Of a DNA stretch of 64,000 nt, positions 15,295 to 23,257 are shown in pieces (within the stretch, counting starts at the first letter, position 1; each line of letters begins with the position of its first letter). Position numbers and translations under genes: made by a program. Source of the stretch: Mycobacterium gordonae (GTDB lineage: Bacteria; Actinomycetota; Actinomycetes; Mycobacteriales; Mycobacteriaceae); assembly GCF_002101675.1 (NCBI RefSeq), contig NZ_LQOY01000249.1, forward strand, positions 1-64,000, in the 5' to 3' direction. The notes below the pieces were generated by a model. It worked only from the letters and a program-made list of their open reading frames with translations, made no database searches and was not told where the DNA came from.

Positions 15295-16497
15295 GTGGAC
15301 GCGATCGAGCGGGTGTTCCGGGAGGAGTACGGGCGGGTGATCGCCTCGCTGGTGCGTCGCTTCGGTGACATCGGCGTCGCCGAAGAGGCGGCCGGGGACG
15401 CTCTGCTGGTGGCCTTGGAGCGGTGGCCGGCAGACGGGATTCCGCCCAATCCGGGCGGCTGGCTGACCATGACCGCCGGAAACAAGGCGATCGACCGGCT
15501 GCGCCGCGAATCACACCGCTGGTCAAAACATCTGGCGGCCAACATGATTCACGACGACACGGCGCCCGAAATCGGACCGGTCGATGACGACCGGTTGCGG
15601 TTGATCTTCACCTGCTGCCATCCGGCGCTCTCGCCCGAGGCGCGGGTGGCGCTGACGCTGCGGCTTCTCGGCGGGCTGAACGTCGCCGAGATCGCCGCGG
15701 CGTTCCTGGTGCCGGAGACGACGATGGCCCAACGGATCAGCCGGGCGAAAAAGAAGATCGCGGCGGCGCGTATCCCTTATCGAGTGCCGTCCGGAGACGA
15801 CCTCGGCGAGCGGGTCGCGGCCGTACTCGGGGTGATCTACCTCGTCTTCAACGAGGGCTACCTGTCCACCTCGGGGCTGCCGGTGCGTGACGACCTCACC
15901 GCCGAGGCGGTGCGGCTCGGCCGGATCCTGTACGGGCTCTTACCTGAGGTACCCGAAGTAGCGGGTCTGTTGGCACTGATGCTGCTCACCCAGGCCCGTC
16001 GCGCGAGCCGGATCGCCGGCGGTGAACTGGTACCGCTGCACGCGCAGGACCGCACCAGATGGGATAGGAAGCTGATCGCCGAGGGGCACGCCCTGGTCCG
16101 AAAATGCCTGTCGGTCAACAGACCTGGCCGCTACCAGCTGCTCGCGGCGATCAACGCGGTGCACACCGATGCGCCGAGCGCGGCCGACACCGACTGGTCC
16201 CAGATCGCCCAGTTATATCGACAGCTGATGGAATTCGACCCCGGTCCCGTCGTCCAGTTGAACTATGCGATCGCCGTCGCAGAGCTCGACGGGCCCGAGG
16301 TGGCCCTGGCCCTGGTGGACCGACTGCCCGGGGCGGGCATGCAGCGCTACCACGCATTCCACGTGACCCGCGCCGAATTGCTGCGCCGCCTCGGGCGGTC
16401 GGACGAGGCGCGGGCGGCCTATGCGGCGGCCATCGCACTCGTCGACAATCCCGCAGAGCGGGCCTATCTCGCGCGCCGCCGCGATGAACGGTTTTAG
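15295..16497 (+). CDS. ECF42-type RNA polymerase sigma factor with C-terminal extension
   Basis: The protein has sigma region 2 (EEYGRVIASLVRRF to LLVALERWP), region 4 (LNVAEIAAAFLVPETTMAQRISRAKKKI, quoted by its ends LNVAEIAAAF and RISRAKKKI) and then a helical extension of about 220 residues, giving 400 residues in all. A sigma factor of this length next to a DGPF gene is the hallmark of the ECF42 group, in which the extension replaces an anti-sigma factor as regulator. GTG 15295 (VDAIERVFREEYG) lies 13 bases after the DGPF stop; the upstream open frame overlaps DGPF antisense-like and is not coding. No anti-sigma gene is adjacent. The target regulon is unknown, though DGPF genes are frequent targets. 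Confidence 0.88.
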   Translation: MDAIERVFREEYGRVIASLVRRFGDIGVAEEAAGDALLVALERWPADGIPPNPGGWLTMTAGNKAIDRLRRESHRWSKHLAANMIHDDTAPEIGPVDDDRLRLIFTCCHPALSPEARVALTLRLLGGLNVAEIAAAFLVPETTMAQRISRAKKKIAAARIPYRVPSGDDLGERVAAVLGVIYLVFNEGYLSTSGLPVRDDLTAEAVRLGRILYGLLPEVPEVAGLLALMLLTQARRASRIAGGELVPLHAQDRTRWDRKLIAEGHALVRKCLSVNRPGRYQLLAAINAVHTDAPSAADTDWSQIAQLYRQLMEFDPGPVVQLNYAIAVAELDGPEVALALVDRLPGAGMQRYHAFHVTRAELLRRLGRSDEARAAYAAAIALVDNPAERAYLARRRDERF

Positions 16498-16506
16498 CGG
16501 GCGCGG

Positions 16507-17001
16507 CTACTGCGACGTCGGCTGAATGGACACCAGCCGAAACGCGCCAGGCTGCGAATCGTCGGACGTGAACCGGACAACGAGGACACCCGGGGGGAAC
16601 TGGGTGGCAAGGTCATTGAGCGTCCGCGGGAGAAACGCCCTGGCTTTGGCGTTGCCGTACCAATTGGGATCGGACGGGTCGAGACTGCCGACACCGTCGA
16701 TCGCGGCGTCCCAACGCTGCACCGGATTCGGCGGTGCGGCGCCGAACCCTGCCGACTTGAGATACGCCTCCGCTTGTCCCGCAAGGGTAATCGCCGCCCC
16801 GCCACCGGTCGGAGTGCCCGTGATCGTCCCGTTGACGACGTCGGCCGTCACCGATGTCAGCCGTACGGTGCAGACGTTGTCGACGACATTGGCCGGGACG
16901 CAGAAGGCGGGCAGCGGGGCGGCGTACGCCTCAGCGCTGCCGAGTACGGCAGGAAAGACCAGGACAGCGATGGCGGCCAGGGTGCGGCGAGCACTCGGCA
17001 T
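16507..17001 (-). CDS. Secreted protein of unknown function
   Basis: The 164-residue protein begins with a typical Sec signal (MPSARRTLAAIAVLVF ending near AYAAPLP) and has two Cys (FCVPANVVDNVC) that could form a disulfide. No family is recognised. ATG 17001 is chosen because GGAGGT precedes it by seven bases; the frame is open to 17031 without a site. It lies 26 bases downstream of the marR-like gene on the same strand and may be co-transcribed. It is convergent with the ECF42 gene, with nine bases between the stop codons. Confidence 0.65.
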   Translation of the reverse strand: MPSARRTLAAIAVLVFPAVLGSAEAYAAPLPAFCVPANVVDNVCTVRLTSVTADVVNGTITGTPTGGGAAITLAGQAEAYLKSAGFGAAPPNPVQRWDAAIDGVGSLDPSDPNWYGNAKARAFLPRTLNDLATQFPPGVLVVRFTSDDSQPGAFRLVSIQPTSQ

Positions 17002-17027
17002 CGGGACCTCCTCGGAGACGCATCTCG

Positions 17028-17525
17028 TCACTGAACTGTATTCCGCCCGCGTTTACGTGACCCGGCGGAGCGGGGCGGCCGGGCGCGCATGTGGTCCACT
17101 GCCCGGCTCATGATGTCGCCGAGCACGCGCACGTCCCGCTCCGACAGGGACGCGAACAGCAGCTCGCGGACCACCCGAATGTGGCCGGGCAGCACCTTGG
17201 CGACGCGGGCCCGCCCCTGCTCGGTGATGTCGACCAGGGTGGCGCGCTGGTCACTGGTACTGCCTTGCCGGGTGATCAGGCGCGCCTTTTCCAGCAGGCC
17301 GGCCTGGTGGGTGAGCCCGCTGCGGCTGTAGACCACGCCGTCGGCCAACTCGGTCATGGTCAGTGGCCGGTCGGCATCGACGAGTTTGGCGAGGATCTCG
17401 AACTGCACGTAACTCAGGTCGCCTTCGGCTTGCAGTTGTTGCCGGACCGCATACTGCAGCAGGCTGGCCGCTTCCGTCAGCGCGAAGTAGGTGTGCAGCT
17501 GCGCGGGATTGAGGGCGTCGGCCAT
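17028..17525 (-). CDS. MarR-family transcriptional regulator
   Basis: This 165-residue protein has the winged-helix MarR fold: dimerisation helices at both ends, the recognition helix in LTMTELADGVVYSRSGLTHQ (wing residues STSDQRATLVDIT). It is transcribed away from the oxidoreductase gene at 17660, and three GCTTCGA-type palindromes lie in and beside the 134-base gap. I infer that it represses itself and the oxidoreductase and that it responds to a small electrophile or phenolic compound, as many MarR proteins paired with quinone reductases do. Confidence 0.88.
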   Translation of the reverse strand: MADALNPAQLHTYFALTEAASLLQYAVRQQLQAEGDLSYVQFEILAKLVDADRPLTMTELADGVVYSRSGLTHQAGLLEKARLITRQGSTSDQRATLVDITEQGRARVAKVLPGHIRVVRELLFASLSERDVRVLGDIMSRAVDHMRARPPRSAGSRKRGRNTVQ

Positions 17526-17537
17526 GCCCTGAGCATA

Positions 17538-17557
17538 TTGCTTCGACGTCGAATCAA
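17538..17557. promoter_or_regulatory. MarR operator 1 (imperfect)
   Basis: TTGCTTCGACGTCGAATCAA is an imperfect palindrome centred on ACGT, sharing CTTCGANNTCGA with the two perfect sites to its right, and lies immediately upstream of the marR start codon. Confidence 0.65.
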
Positions 17558-17588
17558 TGAGACGACGATCACACCTCGGGACGGAATC

Positions 17589-17604
17589 GCTTCGATATCG
17601 AAGC
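17589..17604. promoter_or_regulatory. MarR operator 2
   Basis: GCTTCGATATCGAAGC is a perfect 16-bp palindrome between the divergent genes. Confidence 0.75.
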
Positions 17605-17605
17605 A

Positions 17606-17622
17606 GTTACGCCTGACGTAAC
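17606..17622. promoter_or_regulatory. Second-type palindrome between MarR sites
   Basis: GTTACGCCTGACGTAAC has perfect 6-base arms (GTTACG and CGTAAC) around five bases and is wedged between the two perfect MarR-type sites. It differs in sequence and could bind another regulator. Confidence 0.45.
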
Positions 17623-17623
17623 C

Positions 17624-17639
17624 GCTTCGAATTCGAAGC
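17624..17639. promoter_or_regulatory. MarR operator 3
   Basis: GCTTCGAATTCGAAGC is a perfect 16-bp palindrome, 35 bases centre to centre from operator 2 and just upstream of the ribosome-binding site of the oxidoreductase gene. Confidence 0.75.
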
Positions 17640-17659
17640 AATGAACCGAGGAGGACACC

Positions 17660-18604
17660 ATGAAGGCAGCGCTCTACCACCGGTACGGCGACAGCGAGGT
17701 TCTGCAGTACGACGACGTCCAACGGCCGGCACCGGGTGCCGGGGAGGTCTTGGTGAAAGTGGCCGGCACCTCGTTCAATCCGGTCGATGCAGGCATTCGC
17801 GGCGGCTATCTGACCGAGGTGTTTCCCATCTCCTTTCCGCACGTCCCGGGAATCGACGTCGCCGGCACCGTTGCCGAACTCGGCGACGGGGTGGCCGGAT
17901 GGTCGGTTGGTGACGCAGTGGTGGGCCTGCTTCCGATGGATGCCCCGGGCGCCGCGGCAAATTTCGTGGTGGCTCCGGCCGAGGTGCTCGCCGCCGCGCC
18001 TCGCTCGGTGACGCTGGCTGATTCCGCTGCCCTGCCCACTGTCGGGTTGACGGCCTGGCAAGCCCTGTTCGAGGTCGCCGGACTGCGGTCCGGGCAGGCG
18101 GTGCTGATCAACGGCGCGGGCGGAGCGGTCGGGGGATACGCGGTCCAGCTCGCCAAGCGGGCTGGAGCCGTCGTCACGGCGACGGCCAAGGAGTCGGCCG
18201 TGGATCGTCTGCGCCGCTACGGAGCCGACCGGCTCGTCGGTTACCTCGACTACACCACGCGCGTGGTCCACGTGGAGGGGCAGCCCTTCGATGTGGTGCT
18301 CAATCTCGTGAATACCACGGAGGCCGAGACCGCGGCTCTCGTGAGCCTGGTCGCGGACGGCGGGTTTCTGGTCGGCACCATGACCTCGGGGCCGGAGGAT
18401 GCTGCCCGGGGGGTGCGGACCCAGCGGGTGTTCGTCCGCAGCGACGCCGCGCAACTGGCCGGCCTGGTCAACCAGGTCGATGCCGGGCAGCTTGCGATCG
18501 ATGTCGCGGATCGCCGGCCGTTGAGCGACATCGCCGCAGTGCACGCCGCCGCCGACGCAGGCCGTCTCGCCGGCAAGACGATCCTTGTTCCGGTTGGCCG
18601 ATAA
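17660..18604 (+). CDS. NADP-dependent quinone-oxidoreductase-like MDR protein
   Basis: The 314 residues match medium-chain dehydrogenase/reductases of the zinc-free quinone oxidoreductase branch: GroES-like N-terminal half with GTSFNPVDAGIRGG, and a Rossmann half with the nucleotide loop NGAGGAVGGYAVQLAK. It would reduce quinones or activated alkenes with NADPH in the cytosol. GAGGAGG at 17648-17654 supports ATG 17660. It is divergent from the MarR gene and shares its three operators, so it is probably induced by the compounds it detoxifies. Transcription ends at a strong bidirectional terminator. Confidence 0.9.
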   Translation: MKAALYHRYGDSEVLQYDDVQRPAPGAGEVLVKVAGTSFNPVDAGIRGGYLTEVFPISFPHVPGIDVAGTVAELGDGVAGWSVGDAVVGLLPMDAPGAAANFVVAPAEVLAAAPRSVTLADSAALPTVGLTAWQALFEVAGLRSGQAVLINGAGGAVGGYAVQLAKRAGAVVTATAKESAVDRLRRYGADRLVGYLDYTTRVVHVEGQPFDVVLNLVNTTEAETAALVSLVADGGFLVGTMTSGPEDAARGVRTQRVFVRSDAAQLAGLVNQVDAGQLAIDVADRRPLSDIAAVHAAADAGRLAGKTILVPVGR

Positions 18605-18614
18605 CACAGCGCGG

Positions 18615-18650
18615 CAGCACGCCCCCGGTACCCGAGCCGGGGGCGTGCTG
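18615..18650. terminator. Bidirectional terminator
   Basis: CAGCACGCCCCCGG (18615-18628) pairs perfectly with CCGGGGGCGTGCTG (18637-18650) around an 8-base loop, between convergent genes ending at 18604 and 18669. Confidence 0.85.
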
Positions 18651-18668
18651 AGTCTGCGGCTGGAGCGC

Positions 18669-20018
18669 TCAGATACCGACGGCCCGCTCCAGGTCTTTGA
18701 GGGAGGTCTCCAGGTGCCCCAACAAATGCTGTAGGTGCGGCACCGCGCGGCGACACCCCACCAGGCCGAAGTCCAGCCTGTCGCCGCTGCCCACCAACGT
18801 GATGTTGAGCGCTTGCCCGTTGGCCGCAATCGACATCGGGTAACTGCCTTCCAGGCGAGCGCCATTGGCATACAGCGGGTTTCGGGCGCCGGGGACGTTC
18901 GAGATACACACGTTGAACGGCGGCGGCGTGACCGCGCTTCCGGTCACGCCACCCAGCACGACCGGCGACAGCAACATCATTCCCATCGCAATGGCCTGCG
19001 CCCGGGGCAGCCCGGCCAGAACGGCTTTACTCGCGCGCATGGACGAGCTGATCGTTTCCAGCCGCTGCGCGGGATCCTCAACGTGCGTCGCCAGATTGGC
19101 CAGTACAGCGGTTACAGCGTTACCCCCGGCGCCGTCGTCGGCGGTGCGCAGGCTGACCGGAACCATCGCCACCAAAGGCTTGTGTGGCAGCGCATTTTGA
19201 TCGGACAGGTACGCGCGCAGCGCCCCGGCGCACATCGCCAGCACGACGTCGTTGACCGTGACGCCGGCGGCGTTCTTGACGTCCTTGATGCGCTGCATCG
19301 ACCATGACTGCGCGGCGCACCGGCGGGCACCGCCGATCGGCACATTGAGCATGCTGCGCGGTGCGCGGAACGGCAAAGTGAGCTGCTGTTCGAGGAGCGC
19401 CGCGCGCGCCAGACGCAGCGTCGAAGTGCCGGAACGCGGAATAGATTTGACCGCCCGGGCCAGCGTCTGCCACCGCGACGTTGCGGCGGCGGAGTCCGCG
19501 ACGCTTGGCTGCACGGACCACGGCGCCCGGATCACCTCATCGTGCGGATCCGCACTGAGCGACCCCTGCAGAAGGTTGATCGCCGAGACACCGTCGACCA
19601 GGGCGTGATGAATCTTGGTATAGACGGCGAATTGTCCGTCACTCAACCCTTCGATCACGTGCGTCTCCCACAACGGGCGGTGCCGGTCGAGCATGCCGGA
19701 GTGCAGCCGCGAGGTCAGTTCCAGAAGTTCGCGCACCCGGCCGGGGCGGGGCAGTGCGGAATGCCGTACGTGGTAGTCGAGGTCGATGTCGGTGACATCC
19801 GACCAGCCGAGGTTCAGTCCTGCCGGCAGTGCCGCCGGGCGCTTGCCGAATAGGGGAGCGACGTCATCCCGTGTGCGCAGCGCCTGGTAGTAGTCGCGGA
19901 CGAACTCCGGGCCGGCACCCGCCGGTGCCTGGAACAACTGGAGCCCGGCGACGTGCATGGGGTGCCCTGGCGACTCGGCGAGCAGCATCATCGATTCGAC
20001 GGGTGACATCAGGTCCAT
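18669..20018 (-). CDS. Wax ester synthase / diacylglycerol acyltransferase (WS/DGAT)
   Basis: The 449-residue protein starts with MDLMSPVESMML and carries the catalytic HHxxxDG motif as HHALVDG at residues 137-143, plus the C-terminal NVPGARNPLY and GSGDRLDFGL segments of mycobacterial Tgs proteins. It transfers a fatty acyl group from acyl-CoA to diacylglycerol or to a fatty alcohol, storing lipid as triacylglycerol or wax ester. M. tuberculosis has many paralogues; which of them is closest cannot be told here. GAGG lies 9 bases upstream of ATG 20018. A small 60-codon frame precedes it by 15 bases, and the PucR-type regulator gene is divergent. Confidence 0.92.
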   Translation of the reverse strand: MDLMSPVESMMLLAESPGHPMHVAGLQLFQAPAGAGPEFVRDYYQALRTRDDVAPLFGKRPAALPAGLNLGWSDVTDIDLDYHVRHSALPRPGRVRELLELTSRLHSGMLDRHRPLWETHVIEGLSDGQFAVYTKIHHALVDGVSAINLLQGSLSADPHDEVIRAPWSVQPSVADSAAATSRWQTLARAVKSIPRSGTSTLRLARAALLEQQLTLPFRAPRSMLNVPIGGARRCAAQSWSMQRIKDVKNAAGVTVNDVVLAMCAGALRAYLSDQNALPHKPLVAMVPVSLRTADDGAGGNAVTAVLANLATHVEDPAQRLETISSSMRASKAVLAGLPRAQAIAMGMMLLSPVVLGGVTGSAVTPPPFNVCISNVPGARNPLYANGARLEGSYPMSIAANGQALNITLVGSGDRLDFGLVGCRRAVPHLQHLLGHLETSLKDLERAVGI

Positions 20019-20033
20019 GACTTATTCCTCGGG

Positions 20034-20216
20034 TTAGGAGTTGCTTCGGGGTTCGGCGTCGGCGAGCGGTGTCCCGTTCGCGCCGATCACCGCAGAAGTT
20101 AGGCGCTCGGGGTCGATGGTGGCTCGTTCTCCGGTGCCAAGGTCGGTGCCCGCGTTTGTGAGCTGGTCACAAAAGCCCGGCGCCAATACGGCCGATCCCG
20201 GTAGCTGGACGGCCAA
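20034..20216 (-). CDS. Possible small protein upstream of WS/DGAT
   Basis: A 60-codon frame (MAVQLPGSAVLAPGF to EPRSNS) ends 15 bases before the WS/DGAT start and has a codon third-position GC content like its neighbours. It has no recognised domain and no clear ribosome-binding site, and could be chance. If real it would be co-transcribed with the acyltransferase gene. Confidence 0.25.
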   Translation of the reverse strand: MAVQLPGSAVLAPGFCDQLTNAGTDLGTGERATIDPERLTSAVIGANGTPLADAEPRSNS

Positions 20217-20237
20217 GGCGGAGTATCTTCAGCCGCC

Positions 20238-21512
20238 ATGAAGCCCACGTGGGAACCCTTTCGTGAAGCGGACGCTGAGCGGCTCTGGGAGACTCTGCTG
20301 CGTCCGATCGCCCTCGAAATCCGTTCTCGTGCAGACGAACTGGCCGAGCAGGCGGTGTCCCGCGTGCGGCAGGAGATGCCGGTGCTGTTTCCAGACCCGC
20401 AGTCGGTGAAGGAGAACGTGATCAGCACCGCGGCGAGCCTGCGCAATGTCGCTGACCTGCTCGACATCGGCGCCGACCCTCGTGATGCCGAATTGTCGGC
20501 GCCGACCCGGGCCGTCGCCCGCGCCGGGGTCAAACGCCAGATACCGCTGGCCAGCCTGATGCGCTTTTACCGAGTGACCCACGAGCTGCTGTGGGAGTGG
20601 ATGTGGGACCGCATCGCGGCCACCCCGGTGGATCGGGCGCAGCAGGCCGCGACGTCGCGACTTGCCACCAGCTGGATGTTCGGTTACGTCGATGCCGCCT
20701 TGAACCGCGCGGAGGAAGCCTACGAGGCCGAACGGGAAGTCTGGCTACGCAACGCGGCCGCCGCCCGCACCGGCGCCATCGAGGACATCCTGTCGCAGCA
20801 CGAACGCGACCCGCAGCGGGCCTCGAAGAGATTGCGTTACGACGTGAACCGCCATCATGTCGGGGCGGTCGCATGGTTCGACGAGGTGGCCGACGACAGC
20901 GACGGTCAGTCGGCTCTAAGCGAGGCGCTGGGCATGGTTTCGCAGGAGATGGGTGGTGAGACGACCCTGATTCACCCGGGCGGCTCGCTGGTGGCGTTCG
21001 GCTGGTTCAGCCGTCAGAACGAGTTCGGGACAGCTTCTTTGGATGGGACCGGGGTAAAGCTCGCAGCAGGCGTCCGGATCGGTGTCGGCGAGCCGGGCTA
21101 CGGCCTGAGGGCCTTCCGCTGCAGTCATCTGGAAGCCTCGAATGCGCGTCGGGTTGCCACGTTGCTGGGATCCCGCAGCGGTGCCCTGACTCGCTATCGC
21201 GATGTCGCGGTAGCCGCGCTGGCCGGTGGCAACAGCGAGTTAGCGGAGGCGTTCGTGCACCGGGTGCTGGGTCCGCTGGCCGCCGACGACGAGGCGACGT
21301 TCCGGGTCGCCACGACGTTGTCGGTTTTCCTGCAGGAGAACAGGAGCCGGACCCGAGCGGCGCGGCGACTCACCGTCCATCCGAACACCGTGAGCTACCG
21401 CGTCGATCAGGCGCAGATGATCCTCGGTCGCAGCATCGACACGGACAGCCTCGATCTCGCGGTGGCACTGGCGCTGCTCCCCGCGCTGCCGGGACTCAGC
21501 GCGCAGTTGTGA
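20238..21512 (+). CDS. PucR/CdaR-type transcriptional regulator
   Basis: The 424-residue protein ends in a PucR-type helix-turn-helix (ARRLTVHPNTVSYRV then QAQMILGRSI) and has a long N-terminal helical sensory domain (residues 10-170) followed by a CdaR GGDEF-like middle part. Such regulators activate genes for catabolism of small organic compounds. The cupin dioxygenase gene lies 119 bases downstream on the same strand with a 7-bp inverted repeat between, and I infer it is the target. The WS/DGAT gene is divergent. No ligand can be named from sequence. Confidence 0.85.
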   Translation: MKPTWEPFREADAERLWETLLRPIALEIRSRADELAEQAVSRVRQEMPVLFPDPQSVKENVISTAASLRNVADLLDIGADPRDAELSAPTRAVARAGVKRQIPLASLMRFYRVTHELLWEWMWDRIAATPVDRAQQAATSRLATSWMFGYVDAALNRAEEAYEAEREVWLRNAAAARTGAIEDILSQHERDPQRASKRLRYDVNRHHVGAVAWFDEVADDSDGQSALSEALGMVSQEMGGETTLIHPGGSLVAFGWFSRQNEFGTASLDGTGVKLAAGVRIGVGEPGYGLRAFRCSHLEASNARRVATLLGSRSGALTRYRDVAVAALAGGNSELAEAFVHRVLGPLAADDEATFRVATTLSVFLQENRSRTRAARRLTVHPNTVSYRVDQAQMILGRSIDTDSLDLAVALALLPALPGLSAQL

Positions 21513-21537
21513 CCTCAGTACAAACGGCCCCGTCAAC

Positions 21538-21556
21538 CTTGGCGTTCTGCGCCAAG
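21538..21556. promoter_or_regulatory. Inverted repeat upstream of the cupin gene
   Basis: CTTGGCG (21538-21544) and CGCCAAG (21550-21556) flank five bases. The site lies 75 bases before the cupin start and is a candidate operator for the adjacent PucR-type regulator. Confidence 0.5.
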
Positions 21557-21630
21557 TAATTCGCTGCCTCCGTCCCTACCGTTCAGGGCAGTTGGCCGAC
21601 CGGCCACCGACCTAAGTCAAGGAGACCCCG

Positions 21631-22098
21631 ATGCAGACGATGCAAGAACTCGACGTCAACTACATGAGCGGTGCCGACAATCCCTGGATCCCGTTCACCC
21701 CGCTCAGCGACCAGGTGTTCTTGAGGTACTGGAAGGTCGACCCGGTCCGGGGCGAGATCGTCGTCTCGATGAAGTTCCCGGCCGGACTCGAGCTGGCTCC
21801 GCACTACCACACCGGAATCGTGGTCGGGCACACCGTCAAAGGAGCCTGGCGGTACATGGAGAACAACTGGGTCTCCCGCGCGGGTGACACCGTCTATGAG
21901 GTCGCCGGCTCGCGGCACACTCCGGAGAGCGTGGAAGACGCCGAGGTGTTCTTCTTCATCGTCGGCGAGCTGCTGTTCATCGACGAGAACAACACCATCC
22001 TCTGGCAGGAGAACCACAAGACGTCCATCGAGCGGTACATCAATTTCTGTGCCGCGCATGATATTCCGGCCCGTGATCTGACAAGTTGGGATGCCTAG
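21631..22098 (+). CDS. Cupin, 2,4'-dihydroxyacetophenone dioxygenase family
   Basis: The 155-residue protein is a single cupin with metal ligands in PAGLELAPHYHTGIV (HxH) and later in VAGSRHTPES. The conserved pattern is that of 2,4'-dihydroxyacetophenone dioxygenase-type cupins, which cleave a C-C bond next to an aromatic ketone using Fe(II) and O2. The true substrate is unknown. AAGGAGA precedes ATG 21631. It follows the PucR-type regulator and looks like the catabolic half of a two-gene module. Confidence 0.82.
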   Translation: MQTMQELDVNYMSGADNPWIPFTPLSDQVFLRYWKVDPVRGEIVVSMKFPAGLELAPHYHTGIVVGHTVKGAWRYMENNWVSRAGDTVYEVAGSRHTPESVEDAEVFFFIVGELLFIDENNTILWQENHKTSIERYINFCAAHDIPARDLTSWDA

Positions 22099-22397
22099 GC
22101 TGCATCGAAGCCCGACCGCCTGAAACGACTGGAGTCGTCCCATTCCACCGCCACCCAGGTGGTCACCGCCCGGCCCGCCGATGCCGCCGATCTGCCCCGG
22201 TGAGCCGATGCCACCCGGAGTGCCGGGCGCCCCGGATTGAGGTCCGTACGGCCTGTACGGTCACCCGGCGCCGGAGGGCCGCCTGGGCCGCCGGGCCCAC
22301 CCAACCCGCCCGGTCCGTACAGGCCGCCCGGGGTGCCGGGCGCCGGCGGCAGCGCGCGCGCAGCGGGTGTGGCGGAGGGAGGCGGACACCTGGTGGC
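22099..22397. other. Spacer with remnant Gly/Pro-rich sequence on the minus strand
   Basis: No intact gene is seen. Read on the minus strand the stretch is repetitive and GC-rich, with collagen-like pieces GTPGGLYGPGGLGG and, in a shifted frame, GAPGTPGGIGSPGQIGGIGG, as if a Gly/Pro-rich tail had been frameshifted. It lies directly downstream of the SodC-like gene. Confidence 0.4.
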
Positions 22398-23144
22398 TCA
22401 GCCGCCCGGCGGAGTCGTCACCGTCTTGGGCGCCGTAGACGTCGTGGTCGGGGTGCCGGTGACCGTCACTGTGCTGGTGCTGGTGCTCGTGGTCGCCGGG
22501 GGCACGACGGCGGTCGTCGTGGTGATCGTGGTAACGCTGGTGGTCGCGGTGGACGACGTCGTCGAGGACGTGGTCGACGAGGTTGTCGTGGCCGACGCCG
22601 CGGCGATGACGCCACACGCCAACCGCTTGCCGGTTTCTTCGGCGGAGCTCTCACCCAAGGTGCCCGGGTCCGAAGAGATGACCAGTGAGGTGCCGGAGCT
22701 GTTTCGCAGGTCCGCGGCGGTGAACCCGCTGGTCGTGGTGACCAATTTCGCCGAGCCGTCGGGCCGCACCTGCAAGGCGGTCAGCTGGCCGCTGGCGGGA
22801 TAACCCGGGTGGCCGGAAGCCTGGTACACGCTGCCCGCGGACTCGAAGGCGGCGGGCTCACAGCTGCCCACCGAGTGGACCGCAAGCCCGCGGAAACCCG
22901 GGGTCAGCACCGAATTAGGGCCTGCCTCCACCGTCACGGTCGCGTAGCCGTTCGCGAAATCGAAATTAGCCGTGCCTATTTGGCTACCGTCGGCACCTTT
23001 CAACTGGGTGCTCAACTTCTCCGCGCCGCTCTGGCCGCCGGACGTGGAGGAGGTGCCGCTCTGGCCACCATGATTCGAGCAAGCGGCTAACGGTGCGATG
23101 GTGGTGGTCAGCACCGCGACAGCGAAGGTTACGCCCTTTTTCAT
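22398..23144 (-). CDS. SodC-like lipoprotein lacking metal ligands, Thr-rich tail
   Basis: The 248-residue precursor has a lipoprotein signal with lipobox LAAC (Cys22). Residues about 40-180 align with mycobacterial Cu/Zn superoxide dismutase SodC: TANFDFANGYATVTV, LTPGFRGL, GSCEP, TPASG-type PASGQL, LQVRPDGSA, LVTTTSGFT and GKRLACGVI. The metal ligands are largely lost: the SodC HGLHIH becomes RGLAVH, GGHYHVPGH becomes GSVYQASGH, and the His of IIIHAGADN becomes Ser in LVISSDPGT. The two Cys of the structural disulfide are kept. The last 60 residues are almost pure Thr/Ser/Val/Pro. It is therefore most likely an enzymatically dead, surface-anchored SOD-fold protein with a glycosylatable stalk; its function is unknown. 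Confidence 0.8.
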   Translation of the reverse strand: MKKGVTFAVAVLTTTIAPLAACSNHGGQSGTSSTSGGQSGAEKLSTQLKGADGSQIGTANFDFANGYATVTVEAGPNSVLTPGFRGLAVHSVGSCEPAAFESAGSVYQASGHPGYPASGQLTALQVRPDGSAKLVTTTSGFTAADLRNSSGTSLVISSDPGTLGESSAEETGKRLACGVIAAASATTTSSTTSSTTSSTATTSVTTITTTTAVVPPATTSTSTSTVTVTGTPTTTSTAPKTVTTPPGG

Positions 23145-23257
23145 GAGCGGTGCCTACCCCTATTTATCGCGGTCAAAACTCTCCGGATGCGGCGTTCGCT
23201 ACGGCATGTGTCAATGGGAGGGCGCACCACAGCGGAGAGCCGAAAAAGGAGCATCCC

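Noticed and set aside
21583..22143. Antisense frame over the cupin gene
   Set aside because: It is the complement of a conserved cupin with intact metal ligands and has no family of its own.
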